From NCBI GenBank assembly GCA_016808115.1, contig JAEQBH010005382.1, forward strand, positions 186,001-250,000: a stretch of DNA of 64,000 bases, written 5' to 3'. Under the pieces are notes generated by a model. The model was not told the origin of the DNA and ran no database searches. It saw only the letters and a program-made list of their open reading frames with translations. The DNA is from Tetrastigma voinierianum. Taxonomy: Eukaryota; Streptophyta; Magnoliopsida; Vitales; Vitaceae. The position numbers and the translations under genes are program-made. Of the stretch, positions 49,397 to 60,956 are shown in pieces (the first letter of the stretch is position 1; each line of letters begins with the position of its first letter).

Positions 49397-52300
49397 GGAG
49401 TGTTTAGGCACTCATCGATCCGCCAAAATCTATACACATATACACGATCCCGTTTACATATACAAGCGCTTACTTTCATTTACAAATCAGAGCGCGGGAC
49501 ATACATGTAGTGAACCCCTACTAGTGTGCTGGCCTAGCAGTATGCGGAAGCTTTCGGACGTCTTCTCTTGTACCTACATGGATTAAAAACCCGTGCTAAG
49601 CTTTACGCTTAGTGGGAAACATATGACTTATACAGAAACACATGCACTTATACTGAATCATAATAAACATATAACAGTAACAGATCTCAGAATCTTCATG
49701 AATTCATATAACAGATTTACATATATAATTATCCTTGTAACAAACTTATGCTTGTTTAGATATCTTCGTCTCTGATGCTGGGCTTGTGCCGACGACCTTA
49801 CTCGGATCTTACACTTATGGCATACCCCATTCTTATTCCGATCTCATTAGGACACCTACGATACTTATCTCCCGTGGGGACACATACTTATATGGAACAT
49901 AGTATCGCGGTCTTGACATACATATGCTTATACGGTGGTACTTATCCACATACTAATACTTATCTCAAGCTTATACTTGTCCCAATCTCCCTTGAGAGTT
50001 CACCAGGCTTATGCCTCCTGAGGTACTTAGCACGTCTTGGTATGTCTATCTCGGATCTCTGTAGGAGTTCACGGAACTTATGCTTATACGAGGTACTGCC
50101 CTTGGAGTGCTACAGAAGTTTATCTGCATTATACCATAGAGCATACTTATCTTACGAGTTTACCTTTGTTCGGAGATCTGGGTAGTGCCATAAAGATTAT
50201 ATTTATTCTGAAGAACTTATCTTTTGGTATTCTTGAACTTATTCTTGCTCTGGAGTACAGTAAGTACTACTTGTTCAACTCTCCCAAAAGACACATACTT
50301 GTACTTGCTCCAGGACGTGTCGTATGCGAGATCTCCCCAAGAGAACATATATATCGGACTTATTCTTATACTTGTCTCGAACTTATAATTATTCAGATCT
50401 CCCAAAGGACATGTACTTGAACTTATGTCAGACTAATACTTATCCAGATCTAGTAGAGATTCACGATTAAAAAGGTACCAGTAGGTACTACTTATACTTG
50501 TACTTCGTATCTTGTACTTGTACTACGAGCATATCCTTGTCTTACGGATATTATACTTGTATTACGGAGCTTATTCTTGCATAGTTCCGGATCTGCCATA
50601 CTTATGTATTCTGGAGCTTATTCTTGTGTTCGGATCTTATACTTGTATTACAGACATATACTTGTCTTATGGAACATACTTATGTCTGAGTTTATTCTTG
50701 TATTTCGGATCTTATACTTGTGTCACAGACATATACTTGTATTACGGATCTTATACTTATATTAAACTTATTCTTGTATTTGAATCTGAGAAGTACCCCG
50801 TAGGTACTACGGGACGAGATATAGAGTGCGTGGAGGTACATTCGAATCTTTACCATATTCATTTCTTTACTCTTGTTCTTTATTCGAGTCTTATCATATA
50901 AGCTGATTTGACTACGGAGGTGCAGAGTGATCACTCACTGGACTTATACTTATATTCTGGAACTTATGCTTATATTACCGATCACGGAAGTACCCGTGGG
51001 TGTAGGGATTTTACTTGTACAAAGTACTGTAGGTGCCTACGGAACATACAAGGTACCAGTAGGTACATTCGGATCTTTACCATATTCATTTAACACTTTC
51101 TTTATTCTTCATTGAGTCTTATCATATAAATGTTTGACTACGGAGGAATTTTGGTAGGTACTATTGAACTTATGTATATTACCAATACGAGTACTGTGGG
51201 TACTACATAGATTTATAATACAAAAGTACCCATAGGTACTTTCACGGAACATATTCGAGGTGCCAAGTGGGTACATTCGGGATCTTTACCATATTCATTT
51301 CTTTAGAGTCTTATCATATAAGCGTTGGATTGCACAGGTAAGGTAATAAGAAATGGAGTAGGACCGACCTGATAAGTACCCGAGAAGGAATTATGTCTGA
51401 TCTTGCGAGGTGTCATAACCACAAGCGAGAGTGTCGAAGCACTGATGGAACATGCCTGCGCCCAAGTAAACAAAAGTGTCATAGCAGCGGGAGTGTGACA
51501 GCGATCGAGGCACGTGTGCGCACCGCGTGGCAGAGGTGTCGTAGCCAGCGGGTGTCGAGGAAGCCGCTGGTCAGGCGATGCTGCTTGCGTAGCAGGAAGT
51601 GTCGTGGCACTAGTAAGAGTGTCGAAGCAACGATCGAGAGGCGATGTCTGCGCGATGCGTGAAGTGTCATGTCATTTAATACACAGTCTTAGGCATTCCT
51701 ACAATTATATGTGATAATCATATAGAGATCTATTTTTATTCGTCTGAATAATTAGGGCGATGTAGCCGCGTATGTGTTCGTGGCGTATTTCCTTCCATAT
51801 TCGGGGTTCCATGTTTCATGTCTGTTCATATGGAATTTCATATACTTATGCGGTATGACCACCTGTATTCACACCTCATTCATATATTCTTGTTAAAACA
51901 TGAATATACCTTTGTACTTAGAAATTGGAATCATTCCAGTTGAATCATCCAAACTCAAGTTATGGCATTTTCATGTCAAACTAGTCAGTTTGAAATACTC
52001 ATTTTCAGAGGTCTTAACTCCATATCTAACCCTGGCTCTTTGTACTCCTTTGAAGCTAAGGTGCTAAGGGTTTTTCTCCAACTAGAATCACCCAAATTGG
52101 AGCACCGAAACTTGAGTTATGTCCTAAACAACCCGGACTACTCATGATCTTAAAACTCGGCGTAAATTGGCTTGAACATGTTTCACCTTGAGGAATTTCT
52201 CTCACAAACAGAAATAGAATTTTGAAGGTACCTATTTCAGGATGTTTTGTTTTCCTTGAAGTCTAGTTTAATTAGCAACTTGAATCACTCAAATCGGATA

Positions 52301-53177
52301 AGAAATAACCAAGTTATGGTAAAAATATGAACACTAGTCCAAAATAGTTGACAAAACACTTATGGTACCGATACCACTCTATTTGGTACCGGTACCACCC
52401 CTCGAAAATGCCTAGAAATTGTGTTTTCTCTTCCCTCTTTCCATATATTTTCACCCAAATCCACTCAATACTCAATACACACATCAAAACCACTCCATAT
52501 TCATCTTGTAATGGTGGTTTAGAACTTCACATACCCAAACCCTAGGTAAAAGTCCAAGAACCCATACCAAAGTCCACCATCTTTATATAAAACATAGAAT
52601 TAAGGGGAATTCCATACTTATATTAACCAAGCTAGAGTTTTTCAACTCAATTTCATTCAAATCTAGTGTTAAGATCAATTCCTAACTAAACCCTAGGTTT
52701 GGAACTCATTAAAAATCCCTACAAAAGTCCAAAATACACATGATTCCATATTCAAAGTCAAAAAATCATAGAAATCCTTACTATAATCCATACCTTTTTG
52801 CTCTTCCTCTTCTTCTTCTTCTTCTTTTCTTCTCTTCTTGGCTCCATACGTGAAGCCCTAACTTGGGAGACCAAAAATGAGATATTTTTGGTCTCCTTCC
52901 CCTTTTTATACTTAACCTTCTAATTACGTACACGATCCTCCAACTTTCTTTATTTTTGCAATTCAACTTATGATATATTCTAGTTTAGCCCACACTCTTC
53001 TTATCTTATGACTTTCATATCCTTTTTGCTAATTTACAAATTTGTCCTTGTGTCTTGTAAAATTTATGGGTTTCTCAATTTCAATGTTTCGCATTTAAAT
53101 CACGAAACGTTCAAATTATGCTTACAAAATACCCTAAACATGTCGAAAACGACTAGGGTATATTTCGGGGCGTTACA
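49397..53177. mobile_element. Probable chromovirus-type LTR segment with internal repeats
   Basis: Non-coding sequence between the truncated Athila LTR and the resumed Tat repeats. It ends ATATTTCGGGGCGTTACA, matching the 3' end of chromovirus LTRs that begin TGTAACGCCCC. The part from about 51,920 to 52,330 has the 'CTCAAATCGGA...AAGTTATGG' style common in Tekay-type LTRs. The left part is full of ACTTATACTTGTATTACGGA-like repeats. No coding region was found, so it may be a solo or partial LTR. Its left boundary is uncertain. Confidence 0.4.
49780..51340. repeat. Degenerate ACTTAT/ACTTGTATTACGG repeat tract
   Basis: Short modules such as CGGATCTTATACTTGTATTA, GGAGCTTATTCTTG and GTACCAGTAGGTAC recur many times. 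A larger module ending CATTCGGATCTTTACCATAT is present three times (near 50,840, 51,065 and 51,270). No conserved protein is encoded; the Tyr/Leu-rich frames are by-products of the repeats. Confidence 0.75.
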
Positions 53178-54130
53178 TAAGCTACTTGGCTCCGTGGCTA
53201 CATGGCATGTTTGAGCGGTTACGCTCTGCGAACTAAGCTACTAAGCTACTTGGCTTCGTGGCTACATGGCCTGTTCGAACTGAGCTACTTGGCTCCGTGT
53301 CTACATGACCTATTCGAACTGAGCTGCTGGGCTCCTGAGCTACTTGGCTCCTTGGATACATGACCTGTTCGAACTAAGCTACTTGGCTCCATGGCTACAT
53401 GGCCTGTTCGAACTAAGCTACTGGGCTCCTAAGCTACTTGGCTCCGTGGCTACATGGCTTGTTTGAACTGAGCTACTTGGCTCTGTGGCTACATGGCCTG
53501 TTCGAACCGAGCTACTTGGCTCCATGGTTACATGGCATGTTTGAACTGAGCTACTTGACTCCGTTGTTACATGGCCTGTTCGAACTGAGTTGCTAGGCTC
53601 CTGAGCTACTTGGCTCCGTGGCTACATGGCCTATTTGCAGCTACTTGGTTCGTGGCCATACGGCCCGCTCGAACCGAACACCTACTCGCTCCATGGCTAC
53701 ATGGCCTGCTCAAACCGAGCCACGGCTCTCGTGGGCTGCTACGGCCTGCTTCAACTGCTACCGGGCTCCGACCTACTGGGCCCGCGGCTACACGGCCTCG
53801 TTCTCCGAACCGAGTCAGCTGGGCCTCGGGCACCAAGGCCTTCCCGAGTCGCGCTCGCGAACCGAAGCCATCGTGGGCCCCGCCTCGTGCCTTCTAAGTT
53901 GTTAAGCCTTCGCAACCGAGCTACAGCCCCGCGCCGAGGCCTTCGAAGCTGTTAAGCTCGCAAACTCCGAGCCTACAGCCTCGGCGCCGAGGCCTTTCCG
54001 AGCCAAGGGCTCGCAACCGAGCTACTCGGGCTCCCGCGCCGAGGCCTTCGAGCCGTTGCTTATGCAACCGGAAGCACGGGCCTCAGCGCCGAGGCCTTCC
54101 CGGAAATGCTAAGCTCGCAAACCGACACAT
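53178..54130 (-). repeat. 39-bp tandem repeats of the Tat element, right block
   Basis: At least ten copies of a 39-bp unit beginning AGCTACTTGGCTCCGTGG and ending TGTTCGAACTG, some separated by a 16-bp variant (AGCTGCTGGGCTCCTG). They degrade rightward into GCTCGCAACCGAGC-type sequence. The same family appears at 35,700-36,130 and 37,923-38,223, showing the three blocks were once continuous before nested insertions. Confidence 0.85.
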
Positions 54131-54647
54131 GGCTATATGGTCTATTTGACTTCTTTCTCTTGGAAAGGTTCAGGTAGCTTTAATGCGACTTTATGGAGAA
54201 TTGGAATGGATTGCGCGACTTCTTGAGCGCCCCGACTTCCTTACAAATAGCGACTCCTCTGTGATGGTGCTCATGCTTCGAACCTTCTTCCCTTTTCAGG
54301 CGTAATTGGAATCCGCCGCACATTTAGCGTCAAGGTTCGGGTCATCACTGGCAGAGGTCCACTGAGATCGTGAGTCGATGTTTGGTTCCGGGCGATCTTC
54401 TCGTCAGGAGTTGTGTTTTTCTCCCTGGGCCTCCTCGTTGAGTTAGTGTTATTCCCTAGTTAAGGTCCGATGATGCAGCCGTATAGGGAATGCACTGAGG
54501 GGGCTATGGTACTAAAAAAACTTTTAGTACTGCTCTCTCCATTTTTTCCTCTTTTTTCTTCTCTTCTTTCCCTTTCTCCTCTTTCTTTTCATTTTCCCTC
54601 CCATTCGCACTCTCTCTTCTTCTCTTTCCCTTTCCCTTTCTTGAGAT

Positions 54648-54678
<31 letters not shown>

Positions 54679-54940
54679 AGCTGCTTGTACTGTTCACTCC
54701 CGAGATGTAAGGGATGGCGCTCGCTGATCAAATCTCTATGAATCAATCAGATCTTCTAAATAAAGAACAACCTTTTTTTTTTTGCGGAAGCATGAATTTT
54801 CAGATTGAGGTGTGTACTCTTCCTCGTGCATTTTCTGGCCGAGCTGCCTGCTTTTCTTTTACTAATATGCCTTGCTTTTTGATTCATAAGAATATCAAAC
54901 AAAGTAATCAACGAACCCACCGACTATTATCTGAAAACTG
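54131..54940. other. Tat element 3' untranslated region
   Basis: Sequence between the tandem repeats and the integrase end. It contains a pyrimidine-rich stretch (54,530-54,645) and a T run of about 24 (54,649-54,673). No gene recognised. Confidence 0.5.
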
Positions 54941-57900
54941 ATGGTACTTTATTAAAGATTACAATTTGAGGTCTATTGATAGAATCGTTTGAAGTGCTCA
55001 ACGTTCCAAGAGTAAGGTAGAATTTCTCATTCTTCCATCTGGAGTTCGTAGTTGCCAGGTCGGACCACACGTTACACGATATAAGGGCCTTCCCAGTTGG
55101 GTCCTCGCTTTCCATGTGTAGGATCTTTCCCGTCGCGTGCTTTTAAAACTAGGTCGCCAGCTTATGCTCTCCCCCGGGCTCACCTTTCGGTCATGCACTG
55201 GCCGCCTTCCTTGCAATCAGGCATTTCGTGACTCCGCCACGCTTTCATCTAGGAGGTCTAGGCTTAGGCGAAGAGCCTCTTCATTATGCTCTACACTTGC
55301 CAATTCAACCCTCGTGATTTTAATCCAATCTCGATGTGGGTTACCTCCTGCGCTACAAAGGCTGTGAGCGAATGTGGTCTCCCCGAGTCACGGATCATGT
55401 AGTTCTCAGATGCCCATAACACCCGGGAGGTATTCTACCCATTTTCCCTTTAAATCTTCCAACCTGGTCTCTTCAATGCCGCTTAAGTGTTCCTGATGGT
55501 GACTTCCGTCATTCATTGATCAGTGGGATGAGTCGGGACTCCAGTAGTAGTTCCTAATTCCGAAGTTCGCACAAAACTCGAACTTAGTGGTTGTCGAATT
55601 GTTTCCCATCACCGACACCGTGGCCGATACCAAACTCCGCATACTATGGAACCCAAACGGTTGGGCAGACTGCTCTGCGGATAGTAGCCAAGGGCTCCTG
55701 GCTTCGCCCATTCGGGTGAAATAACCACCGCTACGACGATGACCTCCCGCATCGCCCTCCAACATGTGGGTCCCAATATGTCCAAACCCCATTGCCGAAA
55801 AGGCCAGTGGGCTTGTAACTCGACGCCGGTGGCCTCTGATGGAGATGAGAGATTTCAAGGTGCTTCACAAACTTTAACTTTTTGACCAAATTGTCATAGC
55901 TCTCCTCGAAAGACCAGTAGCCAATAAAGACTCTCGCTCAAGACTTTTCCCCGCCAGCCGCCTCGAGCCCGATGTGATTTCCACATACGCCTTCATGTAC
56001 TTCCCTCAGCACGTAGTTGGTGTCTTCCCTTGCAATGCACTTGAGGATGGGTGTGAAAAAGCCTCGCTTATAAAGGGTTCCCCGATGAATAGTGAACTTA
56101 GCATACCTCGACCTAAGCTTAGATGCCCCTTCGGTCGCTCGCGTTAGTCCTTCTATTAAGTAGTCCCAAATTACCCATCCAGCCGCCTTTATTACGATAG
56201 GAGAGATCCTTCATTGTTGAGATCTACGAGGGTTTCCAAAGGTACTACCAAAGTCACCATTGAGGTCTTCGGGAAGTCGTTGCCGGCCATAGTGGCATCC
56301 GCCAATTTTTCTCGCTTCCTAGCATGTGTCCGATCTGAACTCGCATCGAACTTCTTAAGTAATATTCGTGACCTCTCTTGAGGTATAGATCATTTTTCGC
56401 CCTCGGCTTTGTATTCTCTATTTGTTTTACTACCACCGAGTCACAGACAATTTAGTTGATCAACTTCCATGGAATGGGCGAGGTTAATAATGGCGACGGC
56501 CTCATACCGCCCGTTATCGAGGCTCGGGAACCCAAATCTTAGCGCATACTCAATATCTATTCCATCCTGAGAGGTCAAAATTAGACCGACACCACTCCCT
56601 TGAGCATTGGCGGTCCCATCTACGAACAGCCTTCAAATAGGGAGGTCGGACGTCAATTGAGTAGCTTCGGCAAGCTCTGCTGAGGTGAATTCCATGATGA
56701 AGTCTGCCAAGATCTGCCCTTTTATTGCTATTTTCGGTTTGTATCTGATGTCGAACTCGCTCAGCTCTATGGCCCACTTCATCAATCTTCCGAAGGTCTC
56801 GTCTGTGGTAAAGACTTGCTTCATCGATATTCTATCGAGATTTCAATGGTATGAGCTTGGAAGTAAAGGCGGAGTTTTCGGGCTGTGGTTACCAATGCCA
56901 GGATTAATTTCACCTTTCCTTTGCCCCTCTCAGAGCTCGACTACAATAGTAGACATGTTGCTACACTCCTCGTCTTTTTGTCTCCGACTCAGATCAAGGC
57001 CAAGTTGAGAAATTTGAAACTATTGTATTGGAGTAAGGAGCTCTCCTTGCAGGGACTTACCAAAATTTGTGGGAGAGCCTGATAAGTTTTTAACGCCGTG
57101 AATGCTTCTTCAATGTTGTGCATCCCATTGAAAGCTTTTTAGAACCCGGGAAGAAGGGTCGACACTTATTGCCGACCTTGGACACAAACTACAATGCTAA
57201 AATGCCTATTCTTCCGCTAGGCGCGGACCCTTTGTTTGATACGGCATGTTGAGCACGTACTTATTCTGTCTGGCTCGCTCTATCTTGGCCACGACTATAG
57301 CTTCCCAAGAATTTTCCGACTGAGACTCCGAAAGCGCATTTGGATGGATTCAACTTCATGTTGTACTTTTTCAAGATCCGAATGCCGCCGACATGAGCCA
57401 TAGTACGGAGCTCCGACCGTAGCCGATTTTACTAACATGTCGCCTATATATACCTCCATAGATGTCCCCGGCTCATTTCTCGGAACATCCCGTTTCACCA
57501 ACCTCAAGAGGTAGCCTCCGCTTGTTTAGTCCAAAGGGCATTACCCGACAGCAATAGGTCCTCACAAGAACGAATGAGGTCTTCTCGGGTCGCCGGGATC
57601 CATGCGCCGATCGAAGTTGTGAAGCCTGAGAAAGCATCCATGAAGCCGAGAGTTCATGGCCACGCTGGGCGCCTACTACGGTGTTGAACCGAGGTGTAGG
57701 AAGTTGTCTGGGCATGCCTGATCGAATAAGTGAAATCGATGCAGAGTCGCCATTTGTCATTCGCTTTTTTGACGAGTACGACGTTGGCCAACCATTCAAA
57801 GGTATTCCACTTCCCCGACATATGACCTACCTCGGGAGGAGCTTTGCCGACCTCCTCATTAATCGCTCGCTTTCGGGCTAAACTTTCGCTTAACCGCTCA

Positions 57901-58700
57901 AGGATGGACTGACGCTTAGTTTGTGAGTGATTATCAAGGTCAATCCTCCTATGTCTCCGTCTATCAAACACGTTGTTTTGTTTTAAAAAGCGGATAAGGG
58001 GGCTTCTGAGGTCTTCCTCTAGCTTGAAACCAACGTAGGCGAGGTGTTCAAGGTGGTCATCCACCTGCATAGCCCGCTTCTTCCGAGGGCTCGTGCCGCG
58101 CCGACCTCGCCTCGTACGCTGTCGAGTTCGTCCACGCATATAATGTCGACCGCTTTTTGCTTCATTGATGCCGAGTAACATTCCTCGCCACAATGGTTCT
58201 CAACCATTCCTACTCCGTTGGGTGGGGAACTTGATCATGTGATAAGTGGAAGGGATGGCCTTTGGCGACACGAGAGTAGTATTCATTCAATAACACGCAG
58301 GTTATGGGCACTACTATGAGAAATCTTACTGTCGTTGTTGCCTAGCATGGGGGGTCTCCCAAAGTGAGCACTAACTGTATTGACCCCAAAGGTAACACTT
58401 TTTCTCCGAGAGAATCCTCGCAGGTGGGTGTTAATTGGTTCCAGCCTTTCCCTTCCGATGCCCATCTTGTCAAAAGCTGATGCAAAGATGATGTCGGCCA
58501 AGCTCCCATTGTCGACAAGGACCCGGTGGATTGTTTTGTTAGCCACAACTGCCCTTATCACCAAAGGGTCGTCGTGGGGGTGTTGACATCCTTCCAGGTC
58601 TGAATCCGAGAAGGCTAGCGTGATGTCCAAATGAGGAGTTCGACACGGCCGCACTCCAAGACCTCCCGACTGATACTACACAAATGAGCCTTCCTGGCTG
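54941..58700 (-). pseudogene. Tat-lineage pol remnant: protease, RT, RNase H, integrase
   Basis: Minus strand, in order. Protease (58,654-58,283) has HDDPLVIRAVVANKTIHRVL then VDNGSLADI, the Tat form of the active site. Reverse transcriptase (58,193-57,200) has WLANVVLVKKANDKWRLCID, RVMPFGLN and TSMEVYIGDMLVKSA; the catalytic YIDD is YIGD here. RNase H (56,824-56,400) has LMKWAIELSEFDIRYKPK, ADFIMEFT and LFVDGTANAQGSGVGLIL. The integrase zinc-binding region (about 56,140-55,960) has REVHEGVCGNHIGARGG. The integrase C-terminus (about 55,260-54,960) has HGKRGPNWEGPYIV and WNVEHFKRFYQ. Frameshifts and stops interrupt all domains, so the element cannot produce its enzymes. Confidence 0.85.
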
Positions 58701-58859
58701 AGCTGGACTCCCCACCTCCTGCAAATCCTCCTGAGATCACATGGATTCCTGGGCGGTTGCCGGGTGCTGAGTCGAGGCTGGTTGCGTGAGGTGGAGGTGG
58801 TCGCGCCGATCCCGACCTCAGAGACTATGTAGTGCAGCAAAGATACCCCGCCGAATCAA

Positions 58860-60250
58860 GTATTTTTTATTTCCTTCCCGAACATGCAATTGTCCGCTGA
58901 GCCCGTGGTCCCGGCGAACTCACAAGATGTGGTGTTATCTCTTTTAGTCGGTCCGATCATCCGGGATGGCCATCTCGTAAAATTTTCATGTCGCGACTCG
59001 CAAAGACCCGTGTGGATACTGCGGGTCGCCGTGGGGTGAACTGCCGAGGTGAATACTACCGGCTGGGAGCTCGAAACAGTGGTCCAGTAACGGCGACGCC
59101 CTCGCCTCTTGGGATCGTTTCGTCCCTCGGGATCTCTCTCTGGGCCTTTGTCTCCTGTGTGGCTTCGCTCCGCTGTTTGCCGGCTCCTACTTTTCTCCTT
59201 GTGGGTTGAAGCATTTCCTCTGTGATATGAGGGCTTCTTCTGGCCAAGCACGCACTTCTATGCTTTACGAGCACCTCACCCATGCTTGCCTGGGAGAGGA
59301 TTCTTCGAGATGGAGAACATTAAGCTTTGACTGTACTCTAGCCCAACATGAATGCAGGATGGCGATCCCCTTGCCTAGAACATCTACCTTAATGACTCCG
59401 GCTAAACCTCAACACAAGACCTTGAAGCTGGTTCTGCCATGGACAACAAGATAAATTTCGCTTCGTATGTCTGGCACCGATTAGCCGGGAGACGAATTGC
59501 CATGGAGAGCTCTAAACGAGAGATTGACGATGGTGGGAGCCTCGTAAACTTCAAGCCAATGTTGGGCCTTAGCTTGATAGCGAAGGCTCGTGATCGCATC
59601 CGGTCTCACCCATGTAGCTCCATCTGCTCATAAGTATTAAGATGGTCAACTGGATCCTTCGCCTCCATTGAACGCTCTATTTGCGGTGATCTCAACTTGG
59701 CTGAAGGGAAATGTAGCACCTCACCCGTGAACGGGGACTCGCTTTGATGCACCAGGTGTCCATAGAGTTTGAGCTCGCCCACACTTCCTTCATACGGCCG
59801 AGCCCATGTTTGATGCCTCTAAACCTCTCGTCCCCCATGACGCTCCTCATTCCTTGCCGATGAGGAGTCGGGCTCATCGCTTTCGATGTTCCCCGAGCAC
59901 CGCCGCGCCTTCTCTAGGGGGTAAGTGCTGTCAGCCCCGCCCGACCGGGATTCTCGGCCTATTTCGCCTCTCAGGGAGTGGCCAATGTGTGGTCGTTCTT
60001 CCGCGGTGGTATCAGGCCTTCGGGCCTAATGCACTCGCGAGCCGTTGCATCCGTCCCGGTGAGTTGCTCTAATTCCTTTATCAAGCTGCTACTGGTGAGA
60101 CGGAGTGCCTACATCTCGCTTTATGTTATCGTATGGGTTTCTAGTGCGCTGCGTGAGGCCTACTATCTATGCTGCCTTGGTCGGTCTTGCATTCTCGGGA
60201 TCGCGCGACTCTACTTGTATTCCCGAGTTGATACCATCGCTGCCGAGAGA
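58860..60250 (-). pseudogene. Tat-lineage gag remnant
   Basis: Broken minus-strand frames match Tat gag: LPPSSISRLELSM overlapping QFVSRLIGARHTKRN in another frame (about 59,560-59,480), GIAILAFMLG-like sequence (about 59,370-59,345) and MGEVLVKHRSACLARRS (59,283-59,230), corresponding to the family's 'M-x-E-V-L-x-K-A' stretch after the capsid region. It lies between the primer site and the protease, as expected. Confidence 0.7.
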
Positions 60251-60296
60251 TCACCATTTGTAGCTGAACCGTCGCTCCTACGCATTTACGCCAAAC

Positions 60297-60951
60297 TGAT
60301 GATGTTTTTTTCAACTGGAACTAGGCTGGATCGTGCTTGAATTGCCGAAGCCTGGGCTCGCTAACTCGGATGCTCTGCCCCTTTGCAAAATTAGAAACAA
60401 AAAGGATCGGCTGGGTTCGCCTGCCGCCTCTCTCACGTTTAAGCCATTCTTTCCCGGTTATAATATCAACCGCGCAGGAACGGGGCTTGTGCATACGTCA
60501 CAGACCTTTCACTTATGGGGTGGCCCGGTATTTATAATGGATGATCATGACAACTTTCCTAATCGACATGACATCAGCTAAAGATAAGCTCCTAGTTGGA
60601 CGATGACATCAATAGGTACAAGCCTTGGGCCGATGATGATATCGACAGTATGCTTTTGGTTTGGACGATGATACAATATTTCTCCCACTGGATAGGATTT
60701 TCTTTTCACATCGTAAACCGATTAATAAGGATAATTGATATACACCGAAATATCTTACTTTCCCACCGCGGGAGATTGAAGTTTCCTAATATGCATTCCG
60801 CCGCAAATCTTTAGATGCCGACCAGTCTCTTGTTTCGGTCCTATATTTTTCGTGTTTCATCAAGGGTCTATTGCTAGTAGTGGGCCCGTTTTTAATCATG
60901 TTTTGGGCTTACGTCTTAGGTTTGCGCACCTATTATTTCAAACCCCATCCA
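60297..60951 (-). repeat. LTR of the Tat-type element (5' LTR)
   Basis: Partner of 34,917-35,581. Starts TGATGATG next to ACGCCAAAC (the minus-strand primer site) and ends CCCCATCCA before TTACT. Internal blocks shared with the other LTR include GTATTTATAATGGATGATCA and CGTAAACCGA/CATAAACCGA. Confidence 0.85.
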
Positions 60952-60956
60952 TTACT

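Larger units (their letters stand above)
34917..60951 (-). mobile_element. Ty3/Gypsy Tat-lineage retrotransposon with nested insertions
   Basis: A minus-strand LTR retrotransposon bounded by direct LTRs of 665 and 655 bp and flanked by TTACC (34,912-34,916) and TTACT (60,952-60,956), a 4-of-5 match expected of a 5-bp duplication. Order on the minus strand: 5' LTR (right), degenerate primer site TTTGGCG (60,295 downward), gag, protease, reverse transcriptase, RNase H, integrase, a 3' non-coding region with 39-bp tandem repeats, then the 3' LTR (left). The 3' region is interrupted by an Athila element and chromovirus-like LTR segments, which inflate it to 26 kb. The LTRs differ at many positions, so the copy is old or the sequence is noisy. 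Confidence 0.85.

Noticed and set aside
49390..51130. Tyr/Leu-rich membrane-protein-like frames of up to 136 codons
   Set aside because: They follow the ACTTAT/ACTTGT repeat modules and overlap in several frames; no start or splice context.
53606..53955. Overlapping frames of about 95-109 codons with a repeating APWLHG-type peptide
   Set aside because: They arise because the 39-bp repeat unit is a multiple of three; all frames stay open and no conserved protein is seen.
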